DNA of 64,000 nt from Pyxicephalus adspersus. Its lineage: Eukaryota > Chordata > Amphibia > Anura > Pyxicephalidae. Numbering within the stretch: position 1 is the first letter of the stretch; every line of letters starts with the position of its first letter. The translations under genes were made by a program, and so were the position numbers. Location of the stretch: positions 70,222,843-70,286,842 of the forward strand of contig NC_092860.1 in NCBI RefSeq assembly GCF_032062135.1, in the 5' to 3' direction. Under the pieces are notes generated by a model. The model was not told the DNA's origin, did not search any database, and saw only the letters and a program-made list of their open reading frames with translations. Positions 26,501 to 41,500 of this stretch are shown one piece after another.

Positions 26501-29500
26501 TGAAGGATTGCCACAAATGTGTAAATACGCCTGATCCAGCTGGCCTATTGGATGAATATATATGGATGCACTTGTTCTGTATACTAAGAGTAATTTATAT
26601 ATATATTTTTAAAGAGTTTAAAGTGTATAGGTCAATGTTTGTCCTAATAACGTTTATACTAATTTTTGACTGATTCACTGGCCCAATTTTTTTATTTAGG
26701 CTTTTACGTGTATGCATTCCAATCAAACAAATAAAATGTACACAAAAAAAAACACCTGGGTTAAACCTAGGTAACTGTAAAGTATTATGTTTTATAGATG
26801 CTCCTCCTGCTCGTTTCAAGTCATGTCTTCCTTAGGCTAGCTTCATATTAAAATTACTGCCATTTAGAACCAAGTTACAACCTTGTAGAACAAGCACTTC
26901 CAGTTCCCTGGTATTTAATAGTGTACTTTGGTGTTTTGAATTTGGGTCTGTCAGATTTGCAGATAAGCGTTAAACAGGAAATTACTAACCAAGTATTTAA
27001 ACTTGTAGATTAAGGAGCAAAAAAATGGATTGGGGAGGGGGAACAAAAAGGGGATAGTAAGAACTGCAGAACATTAAACAGTTGCTATCCTAAAGAGAAC
27101 ATGTAAAAATATTAAGAGCCTAAGCAGTAGTAGCAAAGGAGGGCAGCCGTGGACAGCTGTCTTTGAATATGACAGGAGCTGAGCACCTTGCCATATTCAA
27201 AAGAAAGGTGCTTAAAAAAAAGTGTAAAGGAAGCAAGGCATCGCTTGTCGTATGCTGCATACTAGTTTGAGAATGGTGACTAGGTTTCAGCTTCACTACC
27301 CCAAAGCCAGCATGTGACACATAAGCTGAAGAATGTCTGTCTTATTAAGTGTTCTACATTCTGACATATTCCCTCTAACTCCTGTGGACAGTACAGTTCC
27401 AAAAATTCTGTACAATTAAAAGAGCTTAAAAAAAAACATGCACAGGCTTATTTCAGGGAAAATGTATGTGTCATATGAAGCAGTAATTTATATTTACCAG
27501 GCAGCTGAATTTACCAACTTTAGCTCTTCTTGGAAGTTAAGCTTGACCCCATCCATGTTCACATCTAAGGCTCCCTATAATTTGTGAAGGTATGAGAGGT
27601 AGTAAGTACCCAACTTTAAAAGGAGATAAACCTAATGTTTTAGCATCAGGAATTTTACAATTTTAACTTCTGCTTATGCAGGTTTTCTCATTTACCTCAT
27701 ATGCAGCTTTAACTACCCAAGTTTTTTACAAATTTGTAACCAATTACTAAAGAGAATTAAAAAAAAAAAGTGTGTCCAATTTCAGATTGTTAAAGCAGTA
27801 TAGCCGTACAACTCATTAGTTATCTGTCTGTGTATTTTGATCTGTAGGCCATCCTATAATCTGCTTGAGCCCAATATCAATTATAGACACTCTCAAAATG
27901 TATATAAGGAAAATTCTGTCAGCCTGATGCTTGGCAATATATCGGTACCGATAGGTGGATCACACCTAGACATCCGATATAAGGCTGCATGGTTATGACC
28001 TTCAAGTCCAAGCTGCTGAAAGCCATGTGGGATCTGAACCTGTATGTGCCTGTATGAAATCTTTATATGCCTTTATATTTTATTATATATTGTATATCAT
28101 TTTTAGTTATATTTACCTGTAAAGGATCAAACTTAAGGGCTTGTTTAGACCTGTTCATGTCCATTTGCAAAACCCTCTTATAGTCAGATAAAAATACCTG
28201 TCCTATATAATCAGATTGTCCCACAAAAGCACAGGGCAGTATAATAGCTGCAGTAGAAAGTCTATACTCAATTTACTAGCCTGGGAAAGCATTAGAGATC
28301 CTAAATATGGATGTTTTGGGGCGCCGAGAAACCATGGGAACCACAGGAGTGATGCACTATTAAATGGCTTAGGCTGGGTCTACATGGTTGTTTTAAAAAA
28401 CGCATGTAAACGTTCCTACTGCATTAATATGCGTTTTAATGCACTTTTATTAGCGTTTTAAAGCTTGCCTTTAAAACGCTGGAAACCGTCTATGCCATGT
28501 CTATGCCACTTTTTTTTTTTTTTCATGCCAGGTCGTTCTGGGTAATGGGATGTTTATTGCATTTGTTAAAAGCAAACAGTGTGACTACCGGAATTTGAAC
28601 TGGTAATAACCTTCAGAGGGAGGTATGCTGATAGAAAAGGAGAAGGACTAATGAGCAATAAACCTATATTTGTGGTGTTCTGTTTTCACTGTTGGGTATA
28701 AGGCTAGGTTCAGAATGACCTGGGCCCTGAAGAATGGGTCCAATAATGCTGGTCAACAGGCATATAGTGACTTTTGTCATTGAAAATGCAATATTTGATC
28801 ACCTGGAAAACTACTTTGCCTAGGCTAAGATGTCATCTTGCAGGCAGGTTCACACCAGCATCTGGATCGAGTGATTGCACTAGGCCCTCAACAGCTTGCA
28901 CCTTGCCAGACAGTCACACATACCACACCACTGGAACTAGCATCTACACATTTGACAGCTGGTGGCAATGAGCAGTACCATTACCACACACTGCCACCCC
29001 TATTCATTTTCTATGTGGCTACATTAGTGTCTTCTCAGAGGCAGTGGTTCCCTATCATGAGGAAGTGGAAAACGCACCTCAACCTCATGGCAAGTCTGAA
29101 CATGTTCTTTTTGAGGCTTTGTTCAGACTGGCCATGAGCTTGTAGGGCGGTTACTGCTTCATCATTTCAGTGAAGATACCACACAAAGCTTCTGCCCACA
29201 GCAGCCCCATAAATAATAAATAGGGGCAACAGTGAGCCGTGTTCAGTACCTCTCACTGCTGCTTCCAGCAGTCAAATGTGCAGACAATGTGGTGCAAGTG
29301 ACTAGATGGAAGCCGTGCAGGACCTCTCGATCCCAAGCCAAGTCTGAACCTGGTATTGTATTTGTCTTTATTTATGCCTGTATATGATCCATTAATGCTT
29401 TTATATATGATTATATATGCCTGTATATGATGATAAAGGTTTGGTCAGACTTGAGGTTTTTTTCAAGTGTTTTTAAGCAGTTTTACCACTCAAAAATGCC

Positions 29501-32500
29501 TGGAAAAACTTTTTCATTGGACAGAATAGGTCCATTCATTATCCTTTATTTGGCTGCTCAATTTGTAACTGCATGTTTGGGTGGTTTTATTTATTTTTAA
29601 GTAGGCTTCAAGTATTTTAAGTATGCTTTGACCCAATGTAAAAACTGGATCTCTTGAAGGAATTGTTTAAAAAATGTAATTTTTTTTTTTGTTCCAAATT
29701 TTATAATGTACAATAGCATGATTGCAGTGAAATACTGGACATGCTTCCGATCAAACAGTGCTTACTAATCAGGCAGTTTGATGTAAAAGGTATCCTGGTT
29801 CAGCAAGATACTCCTGGGACCAGGATCAGGCACTCACAGGATATCTTTGGATTACTGGCAGCTGCACAAACATTTAAAAACCATTAAAACATTTTTTTTA
29901 ATCTAAATTGTAGCTTTGCCAAAGCTGAGGATTTCAGGGAGTTCATTGTCTGTGTGTCCACTTTTTTGGTATTGTGTCCTACACCGTAACAATTCTGTTC
30001 TGTAATTAACACTTTTGTTCTGTCAAGCATCAAATCACTTCTAGAGTTTTTTTTTTATATGGTCATTTTATTAGTTAATTCATATAGTTGTTTTTACTCT
30101 TTCTTTTTTTTTCCTTGCAGATATTTCTGAATTAAGTTCTGACCAGACACCACCTCCTTCTCATCCTCCTCCTCCACCTGCCGGACAAATATGGCAGAAT
30201 TCTGCTAATAGCTTAGAAAGCACAGTGTAAGTCCCTATACAACATGAAGCACAATTGTTATTTTGCATCTTTTGTTGGAGGACAGAGTTCTACAATTGAA
30301 TACCTATGATATATACCTATATCTGCAGGAGGAATGTATTAGAAAAAAACAGAGCAGGAATTCACCCAGTCCATTATACTTTGTGGATAACTTTTCTAAA
30401 AAGTTTAGTACCTAAACTTTTGTGACTTCACAAAGGTTCATTCTGAATAAAGCTGCAGTGGAAGAATTCAACAACCTGAGATTTTTTCCCAGGTAATCAA
30501 CTTGCATGTCCCCAACCTTCACATGATATAAATGAAGATTGAGTTTTTCTGACCAAGCCACCTTCTTTCACTGCTCTAGGAACTAGATCTGTCACATGCA
30601 GGGTACTTAGATCCTTTCACTTGCATGTTTTTCCTGATTCAAACACATCACCTTCAAAACAGACCATCCACTTGCTGCCAAATCAATCCCTTGATGGGTG
30701 CCATTGTAAAGAAATAATAATATTCACTTCACCTGTTAATGGTTTTAATGTTTCGCCTCATAGGTATATGTCTTTATTGAATCCTTAGTTAAACTCGTTC
30801 TAGCCCTAGCATTGATCTCCCAGACCTTCAGTCTGGGTCCATATTTTATGTTGACAGCAAAGGGTTCATGTACCACCACATATGATGGAGATAACAGATT
30901 GGATGTGCAAGTATCTATGTGATGCAGTGCTTTATTCTAAATGTCTATTGTAATTTTTGGTGGCTTAGTGCAGAACCCTAATCAAACCTACTCTTTTGCA
31001 GTCATTGTTCCAGGACAGTACCTGAGAAAGCATGACTCCACACAGCAGAAACAGGAAACACAATCACCCCCATCACACACTACTCCCATCTTTTTACCAG
31101 TGATTCTGCTTTCTCAGCCCCTTGGTCTACCCTCAGAATGGATGAAGTCTTAATTGGGCCCTCTTTGGCAAACCATGCTGTGGGTGAAGCCAGGTCCAGT
31201 TTGCATTCTTTCCCAACCCTGCTGGCTAACATACTGTTGCCACTGTAACTGCAGGCCAGCGCTTTAGGAGTGGCAAGCTACACTGTGTTTCAGTGTACTG
31301 TCAGATAATGCTACCAGTCAGATTTTGCTGCCAGTGTCACTTGCTTTGAATTTGGATATCTGCAGTATGTGGTGGAGGGTGGGGGCTTCTCATGGGTCAA
31401 GCATAGAGAAGTGCAGACGCTGGCGTCCACAGTCTTGAGGGTAACCTTTTGCAAACCTAAGGTGACAGAAACAAGAGCTCTTGGTTTTAGCTTATTTCTT
31501 TCATTTAGTGTTTTTTATTTCTCTAAGCATTTACTTTTTTTCGTGGTCACCCTTCTGTACAGCCCCCATCTGTGAATCCTACATCCTTTTGGATAGATTT
31601 TGCAGCTCATTCAGTGTTACTACTGGTGTCTTTTTTTCAATTTTTGATTAATACCTTTCTTGCTCAATGTGTGAGCTTTCATGAGTCAACCACCTGGTAT
31701 CTGTTTGTAGTGCTGCCTTTTTTTTAGCATTTTGGTTTTTGAACTCAATGTTTGGGAGTTTGTTTTGTAACCTAACCCTTATCCCTACTTTTCCACAACT
31801 TTTGTTGTCTCGGTAACTTTTTTTTGCAGTGCTCATTTCTGTCAGTGGTTACTTTACTGTGGTGGAGTCAGGGGCCTTTCAAAACTGTTTTATTTACTGT
31901 AGTAATGTATATTATGACATTATATTATGAATCATGTGACACTTTGGTTGTACACAGGTGGACTCAAATGAACTAAATATGTACTTTATGAACTTTATGT
32001 AATTATGAACTTGTAAAGGTAGTTGGATCAGATATTCTGTTCTTTCATACCAAATAGATAAATACAAATGCACTCTTAACTTTTCTTTGCAATTTTGAAC
32101 TGGTGCTGTATGTTAATCACAAAGGTTGAACCAAGAATCCTGCAGCAGGCCAGGAAGTAGATCACATCTTCTGCTGGTTGGAAAAGTAGTTCTCTATGGC
32201 TTACATTCCTGACCATTGGCATGCAGATTAACTTACCTAGAAATGTCTGGATCCTGGAGAGTGGTCTCTAAATCAGCAGGTGTTTTAACAAATTTGTTTT
32301 AGGGAAGGAGCATCAGATGTAGACCTGACGTAGAGTCTGACTTATACAGGAAGCTGCAGGTTTTATTGCAAGGTCTGGAGATCCACTAGCAAATGTTATT
32401 CTGCAGTTATTGCAGAAGAGTACTGCCTTTTTTGTGACATATGCCTAAAACACCAGAAGTACACCTTGCAAAGGGAATACCATCCCACTTAATAAGGCTT

Positions 32501-35500
32501 ACTTTTGGCATTATGAATCACTAGAATGTATTATTTTTTAAGAATTTGTTTTTTTCATTTAATGTATAGTACCATCAATATATTTTTTCATATAAAGTAA
32601 CTGTTGTTTTGATTGTTCTCAGTTTTGATTTCTCCTACATTTGGCATTCTATCCTCTAGATCTTTCTTTGCAGTGCTGTATCCTTCAATGACTTTTTAGA
32701 AAAGGATGTTACAATGAGTAAAAGATAATTCTCATTTATGTGTTTAAAAATTTTGCTATTATGTGATGTTATGCTTTTGTTTTGCAGCCATGAAATTAAT
32801 GGAACACATTTTTTAGACCAAGATGATGTACAGCACGAAAACCGTAAGCCTGCATACATATCCAGGGTTCCTCCTAAATGGCATATTATTTTAACTTGAA
32901 TTCTCAGATAATGATCTTGGAGAGTTTACAATTTTTCAAATGCTTGATAAAAAAAATAGAAATACAATTGAAAAAATGAAAATGCAAAAACGTTTTGTAG
33001 AGTGTGGTGTTTTGTTTGCTTTTAGGTTGGCGTAAGACTCTCATTTTATGTTTTGTTGTGGCATTATTTTCTCCACTGTGTTATTTCAGGTCCTAAAGTA
33101 TCTACACAACTAATTACAGAATACAAGGATTTGCCTGGGCAAGATTATGACCAGCAGAAAGATGACCCACGAGTGGGGTAGAACATGTCCTTTAACATTT
33201 TTTTCCTCAGTGGTGGCCGTTTTTTTTTTTCTTTTCTGTTTTGTGTGGGTTTTTTATTTTTATTATATGCATGTATTTGTTTTTGCTTAAATCTTGTAGC
33301 CTGTCCAAAACCCTCTATCGAACACTACTTTGGTGTACACTTTTTAAAATTTATTATGTGTCGTGATTTCCAAAGTATCATATTATCTCCTTTTATTTTC
33401 CTATTTTGGACTTCTGTTAGGATCTCCACAATTTCGTCTTAATCTCATATAAAGTTTTTTATCCTTAGCTATAGCCCAGATGCACGCTTAATACAGTTCA
33501 CAAAAGAGAAAAGTATTGGATTGCGACTTGCAGGAGGAAATGATGTAGGAATATTTGTTGCTTCTGTTCAGGAAGGAAGCCCTGCAGCTGCAGAAGGGAT
33601 GAAGGAAGGTGACCAGATCTTGCAGGTGATGGCAACAACATAAAATATAACTTGGCTTATTAAGACTGACCAGAAAAGGTGTAGTTATCACCTTTTTTTT
33701 TTTAAAGCTTTTTTTTTTATTCGACTTTTTCAACAATATAAAAAAAATATCAATCGTTGTGTATTTCAGTATACATAAGTTTCAATATAGCATACATATA
33801 CAAAGACCAAAAGAAAAGTGTACAGTTATTCCTATGTATCCGATGCTACGAAAGTAGTAATCTTTCAGTCCTTGAAATTCCAAATAGCAAAAACTCAGTA
33901 AGTTATCACCTTTTTAAAGAGATAACATTTTGTTTTTATGATTTGGATTTGTACAGTTTATTTGTCATATTGAATAATTTCATACTTCAAATGACCCTGA
34001 TTGCTTAGCTGTCTGCTTAGCTAAGTTTTTCTGTATCCAGGGTAATGGTATAGCTGGTAGTAGACACATTCAACTGGACACGTTCTTTATTCATCAATCT
34101 GTTTGCTGCTGATCCATCCTGTTTCTTCATTTGTAATCATTAAAACTAAAGAACTGGATCATATAACTCCCATCAGCAAGTGAACCAGGATGCACTAAGC
34201 AGAACAGTCTCTTGTTAATGTTCTATTGCAGAAGGGACATCACTATCACTCTGCTATAATTAGTATGTCTACAACTCACAGTACATCAATGCTGTGGTCA
34301 TTGCAAAGAATGTCACTTCTACAGGTAGCCAAAAGGATCATTGCTGTCTCTTAAACTGATCTGAGGGGCATTAATTGCGCATTGCTCAAGGAACCCCTAG
34401 CAACTTCTAGAGGAACCATGGTTTAGAAACATTGCACTAGATTATTGTCTCATCACTCTTTAGTGTGTTGAGTAGAGAGGAATTTTTTGGATTTGTGATA
34501 CGTGCTAACAATTAGTATCTTATAGTGTAAAAATTTGATTCAGTCAGTCAGACTACATATCACCGTAACAGCCTTGCATTTGATCTGCAGCTGTATTTTT
34601 TGCAATGGCACTTACATTTTATGAGACTGTCATTTTTGTTTCATACTTGAGCTCTCTCCAGGTTTCTCGAGACTTCAGATTTTTGATCCCAAAATTGCTG
34701 TAAAGATTTTCCTTTTTGTGATATGTGATACTGGTACCCAGTAACCATTTTGTTTACAAGCATTTACAGTCACTATATTCTCTGATCTTATGCCTTTAAT
34801 ACCCTCTAGATCACTGAACCATGTAAAGTACGCAGTCTAGGTGTTCTAGATGTTTGGTATTTATTGATAATGGCACTCCATATGTACTGACATGCTACCC
34901 AGCATTGCAGTTTTGTAAATGCATCATTTACTACATCTGTATGTGTTGTGCTGCAATTGGCAACATAGTAGATTGCAACACATCCAAGCCCTTAGTTACA
35001 TACTTGTTTAAGATGTGTAACTAAAATTTCTGAAACCAAAAAAATCAGCTTTACATCCAGGTGTACTTAATATAGTAGTAAATATATTAGGTACACCTGT
35101 TTAATTCCTCATAACTTGTTACTGCACAACATGTCAAACCTGAAAGAAGTTGTGCTACAGGAGCATGAGATCACCAGCTGTAATTCCTGTCAGTTAAAAA
35201 TAAGCACAAATAGTTTTAATAGACAAATATTTGCTACCTTACAAAAAATTAGAATATATTCATAGGACATTTCAAGGCCCAAGTAATGAAGGGAGTTTTT
35301 GTGGTAGCAATCATGATAAATACATCAAACATACTTTATTAGTACACTGTTCATAAAAAGGATTTTTTTGCAAACATACAGTAATTTTTACACTGTATGT
35401 AAACAAAAACTCAATAACATCATCTCTTTTTTATATTAACAAGGCGAAAAAAGTAAACGTTATAATATGTATAACTAAATGTTATTATATGTAATTGTAT

Positions 35501-38500
35501 AGTTACCCTCTTGGGAATTGTGGATATTATTAATTGACTTTGTCAAGTCGACCTGCTGATGTATAAACTGAGCATCAGAATAATGAAGAAAAGGGATTTA
35601 GTTGACTATAAACGTGACCTTTAAATATAGTTGATGTTTGATCATAGCTGCAGATTTTTATGGTGTTTAGTCAAGCTCTTCTTGCATGCAGGAGTGAAAG
35701 TGCAGGTTTATGCAAAGGTACTACACCATTTGTATTGCATAGTTTGTATTTGTGATAAAGTATAACAGATTGTTATACGTTGAGATTTTTTTTTTTATAT
35801 TGTTATGTTAAAGCAGTAATTCAATGTTGCCATTTAAAGGTCAATGAAACAAGCTTCCATAACATGACACGTGAAGATGCAGTGCAGTATCTAATGAACA
35901 TCCCACAAAATGAAGATGTTATATTATTAACACAGGGCAAAGAGGACAGTAAGTAATATGAACACTTTTTACAAATCTACAATAATCCGCTTGAGATTCA
36001 CTCTTTTGTAGAACCTATCCTATTTACAGCTGGCTTATATGTAGGAATGTAAAATATTCTGTGAGTTCTGTGAGTTTGGCATAAGAAATAACAGTTAAAA
36101 ATGTCTGTTGCTTTCAAATCTATGAATAAGTGGTCTTCATTGCTCATATATGAGAGGAGATAAGAGATGGCATTTATCTTGCTGATTTTAATTACTACCT
36201 GATTCTGTTAGCAATACTTACATGGTAAATCAGGTTGAAAAAAGACATAAAGTCCATCAAGTTCAACCCCTAGGGAAAAAAACATATCCCAGATATAAAA
36301 CCCTATAGATATAGGTGATTCAGAGGAAGGCAAAAAAACCCTGGTATAATTTGCTCCAGCAGGGAAAAAATAACCTCCCAATTTCCATGATGCAATTAAA
36401 TGTTCCCTGGATCAATAGTCTCTGTTATCTTTACTTTAAAGCTTTAATCCCCAGTTGTATTCTGTGCTTCTAGAAAAGCATCCAGCTTTTTTTTTTAAAG
36501 CTAGCTATAGTAGTTGCTGAAACTACTTCCTGAGGAAGCCTATTCCACATTTTCACAGACCTTATAGTGAATACTCCATTCCTTATCCAGAGCTTAAACT
36601 TTTTTTCCTCTAGGCATAAAGAGTGCCCTCATGTTCTTTGTAATGATCTTAAAGTGAATAATAGGGATGAGAGTTCTCTATATGGACCATTTATTTATTG
36701 ATTTATACAAGAGTGATCATTCTCCCCTTTAAATGTCTCTTCTTGAGGGGGAATAGTTTCAGTTCAGCTAATCTCTCCTCATATCTGAATTCTTCCGTTC
36801 CTTTTTCATAGTTTAGTTGCCCTTCTCTGCACTTTCTCCAATTCCACAATGTCCTTTTTGTGAACTGGTGCTTAAAACTAGACTGCATATTCCAGATGTG
36901 ATCTGACCAATGCTTTGTACAGGGCCAGGATTATGTCTCCATCTCTGCAGTCTATTCCTCTTTTAATTCAAGAAAGTACTTTGCTAGCTTTTGATATTGC
37001 AGCTTGGATTTGCATGCTATTATTAAGTCTATGACCTACCAGAACCCCCAGATCCTTTTCTATTTCTGAATCCGCCAATTGTATTCCCCCTAGACAGTAT
37101 GAAGCATACATGATGTTAGACCCAAGTACATAACTTTACATTTATCTATAATAATAGTCATTTGCCACTTGGCTTCCCAATCAAACAGTACATCCAGGTC
37201 TGCTTGTAGATTATAGACATCCTGTATGGACTTAATTCCATTACATAGTTTGGTGTCATCTGCAAACCCAGAAATGGTACTTTTAATGCCAAACTCTGTA
37301 TCATTTATAAAGATGTTACACAGTAAAGGTCCCAACACTGAACCTTGGGGTACACAGCTAATAACCTTACACCATTCAGAGTATGTATCATTAATCACTA
37401 CTCTATGGATTCGGTCTTTAAGACAGTTCTTTATCCATTTACAGATTTAATTTTCTAAATTTATAGACTTTAACTTGGATAATAATCATCTGTGGGGTAC
37501 TGTGTCAAATGCTTTAACAAAGTCAATGTATACTATGTCAGCTGCTACTCCACTGTCTACCTGTTTATTTACATTTTTGTTTTTGGTCTTTCTTAAATCC
37601 ATGCTGACTATCACTTATAATATTGTTTTCTAGCATAAACTCTTCTATGTGGTTATTTATCAAACTCTCTAAGACCTTTCAAACTATGGGCATTAAACTT
37701 ACCAGTCTATGGTTACTTGGTAATCACTTTGTTCCCTTTTTGAAGATAGGAACCACATTGGCCTAATGCCAATCCATTGGTACCATGCCAGTGATTTAAG
37801 AGTCTCTAAACATTAGGAACAATGGCTTTGAAATCACTGCGCTCAGCTTTTTGAGGACACATGGATGTAATCCATCAGGTCCTGGTGCTTTGTCAACCTT
37901 AGTTTTGCCCAATTGTTTTCAGTCATATTAATTTTAAGCCATTGTGGTCCATTTAAGGCAGTGACATTGCTATCAGTAATTTGGACTTGAGCTCTGTCAT
38001 TTTTCTTTCTGTACACAGAGCTGAAAAAAGTGTTTAGTAAATCCGCCTTTTCTTTTTCCCCCAGTTACCAACCCAGAGACATGCCTTAAGGCAGTGGTCG
38101 CCAACCTTTTGGAGCTAGTGGACCATTAAATGCACGGACTCTGGACCGCGCATGCGCAGGGAGTCATGTCACTCGGAGGGGAAGAAACTTCCCCCAGAGT
38201 GATGTCATGATGCCAGAACCCACCCATGAGCCTGCTATGGGAGAGTGGATGGGTTGTGTCCAGAGAAATAACCCAACCACTGTGGCCCCAGAAAGACGTA
38301 GCCTGCAGCTCTGGCCGATGCGCCCCTCCCCCCTAAGGGGGGTCCTTCTGGTGGGTGTAAAGGTGTTTGCCTTACTTTCCTTTGCAATCTGTCTTTCATT
38401 TTAAACATTTCGTTTTGCACATTTAATTTAATTTTAGCCTCCTAAATTCATTACCCATTGGAATATATTTTTCAGTGTGTTTGTATACAACAGACTTGAA

Positions 38501-41500
38501 ACATTCTCATTTCAACTAGTTAGTGAGTTTAAATGGAAATATTTAAGTGTGTGCTCCGGTGAGTCCAGTAAATATTAGAAAACATTGTGTGTAAAATGTT
38601 TTAAATGTGTAAATATATTTAGGAAAGGAGGTTTTGTTAGCAGGCCTATTTAATGTCATGTTATATATGCTTGCAGTTGTGTTATATACATTTTATCCCT
38701 GTTACTTTCTATTTTCTGATAGAAATTTTATTTTAGTTTACAGAAAAATGATAAAGTCCAACTTGGGTGACTCCTTTTATATTCGTACACACTTTGAGTA
38801 TGAAGCAGATACCCCATCAGGTCTAAGTTTTACACGGGGTGAAATATTCCATGTTTTGGACACAATGTACCGTGGAAAAATAGGGACTTGGTTAGCTACC
38901 CGTGTTGGACGAGATTTGAAGGAAATTAAAAAAGGAATTATACCAAATAGAACCAGGTAAATTTACTTTCCTTATTCTGTTTGCATTTCATATTTAAACA
39001 TTTAGTTTAATTGACTATTTATATTTACTTTTTTTCTTAGGGCAGAGCAGTATGCTAGCCTAGAGAATGTTCTCAAACCTCAGCCATCTTCAGGACCAAG
39101 AGCTGAATTTTGGAAGCTGAGAGGCTTGAGGGGGGCCAAAAAGATATTGAAAAAAAGTCGAGAGGATCTGTCTGCAATAACTAGCAAGGCCAAATATCCT
39201 CCTTATGAGAAAGTGGTGCTCCGAGAAGGTAAAATGGCTTAAAACTTTTTTTTTTCCCCTAAAGTGTTTTCCTACACTAATCTTGTATTTTTGTAAAAGT
39301 GCCCATTTCACAGAAAAAAAACTAGGATATCTCCTTATAGTGGGAAGCATGATAACTTGTGAAAAATGTTATTTCTTGACTGCTACATCTCAGGCAGGTT
39401 AATCCCTTTCCACTCCCACTTTTAGGACCTAACTAGATAAATTCAAAGCGGTCCATACCCTAGTGTTCCATCTTTTTTTTCCTCCTGTGTACTCTCTGCA
39501 CTGGTGTAACCACCTACGTGATTGGAGTCAATCTCTGGCTGTCCACCGTCCAGGTTAAGTCCACGTCCAGGTGATGTCCCCCCTGTATGGTTGCTAAAGG
39601 TCACCCAGGTCGTCCTTCGGGGCATGGTATAGTGCTTGAAAAATTTAAGCAACTAATCTACACATACACTCATCTGTGGCTCAGAGGTATGGTAATCGCT
39701 CTATATGTTTGGATCATAAAGTGAATGGAATCTGCATAATGGGTGTTCTGGTGAGACACCTCAATGATAACTTTATATCCAATGTATGCCATAAAGAATC
39801 TTGTATGTGGAGCCACAGACACAATATGTGAATAAATACTTGCTACAAGAGCACTGTGTTCAGACATACAACAGCAGGTGTGTCTTGCATTGCTGACAGA
39901 AGTGCATTGAGTCTGTCAAGTTCTGTGTTCACTGCAAATCCCACACCAGGTGGAGGATCTGAATGAAAAGAGTAGATCTGTTTAGGCTCTGTGCTAAGAA
40001 ACCATTGTTCAAAATAATGCTTGTGTGCAATGCGGACAAATAGGAATGTGTCTTTCAATGCTAAATATTAGAAATCAAAATTTGGAAAGAACCCAGCCAT
40101 GCACTACAGTGCAATTAAATGGTCATCTTTGTTCTGTGGATTCCAATGCTGTGCAGGGGTAAGCTTAGGCAGGCAGCAAGTTCACTAAGCAATGACCGTT
40201 TAAGGAGAGTGTCACCTAGTATAGATAGTTATCAAAATGTACTTACATTTACAGCTTCTGTCCAACAACAAGGTAATAAAAATTTGAAAAGAAAGTTAGG
40301 TTAAAAAAAAAAAAAAATTGTAATTTTCCTTAAATGGAAGATACTGGTAGTCAAATGTACCTGCAGAATTTTAAGGATTAATAGCCTCCAAAGTGACAAG
40401 GCCCCATTTGTAGAAAATATGTTTTAGATGCAAGTGTAAAGGGATATCAGCCCTTAAAGTGACAACTCACCGTTTGTGCCTATATTGGTAAAAGGAATAC
40501 CAGCCCTTGAAGTGAGTATGAACAATTTGTGTGTGTACATGCAAGAGGTAAAGAACTAACAGCCCTTAAAGGTGACTCTTTATTAACTGTACAGTTACTG
40601 CATAAAATCTGCATTATTAATTCCTACCATCACAATACACGGCAAAAACAGTTTTTCCAAAACGTTGGTATCTGCTGTAGGCAGGATTTCAGTCTTCTCT
40701 CCCTAAGTGTATACACTGTAATGGTGTCTTCTACCTGGTGATCCTGCCATGAAGGTTCTAGTACAAACCCTTCCTGTTGTAAAATAACGGAGCCATGTTC
40801 CTGCCTCTCAATTGCATTCCTGCATGCTTATCCTATCATTCAGGTTCCAAAGCAGTCTGTAGGGCCCAGTTCCTACCCCTTACATAGTGCATAGATATAT
40901 TTATGAAATGACAAAATGGGCCACGTGGAGCAATTCTGTAATAAACACCAGCGTAGTAGGGTGGCACTTCATACCATCCTTTTGTTTCATGAAGATTTTT
41001 TTTCCAACTTTTTGTAATGAAGATTGTTTTCCCAGCTCAGCAAGCTAACATGTTTTTGGCCACCTCAGCCCAGAATGGATTTGGTCTGTCTCTGCCAGCC
41101 ATAGGTCTCCCTTCACTATGTCATGTGCTTTTGTGATGTTTCTCAGAGGAGTATTGACCTTTAACGGATCATCTTAACAGCTGGTGCAGCTTTTATGCCA
41201 TTGCAAAGTTCTGAAGTTTGGGCAGAGGAGATTTAGCAGACTCACCTAGCTCAGTAAACCTGAGATATCAACTGCAATTAAACACCTGAGGATGTTGACT
41301 AATTGCCTACTGGAAATATAAGTCGACATTGTTGGATACGTGGCCTGACTTATACTTTGGCAGTTACCAGCAAAAAGGCCTTAGTTTCAAGCCATCATGA
41401 GTGTCAGACCCCATCTCCAATCAACGTTGCTACAGAGTTTGCAATAAGAGACAGAACCTCTGCAGTGATGACTATGCAACTATGACCAAATACCATCTTG

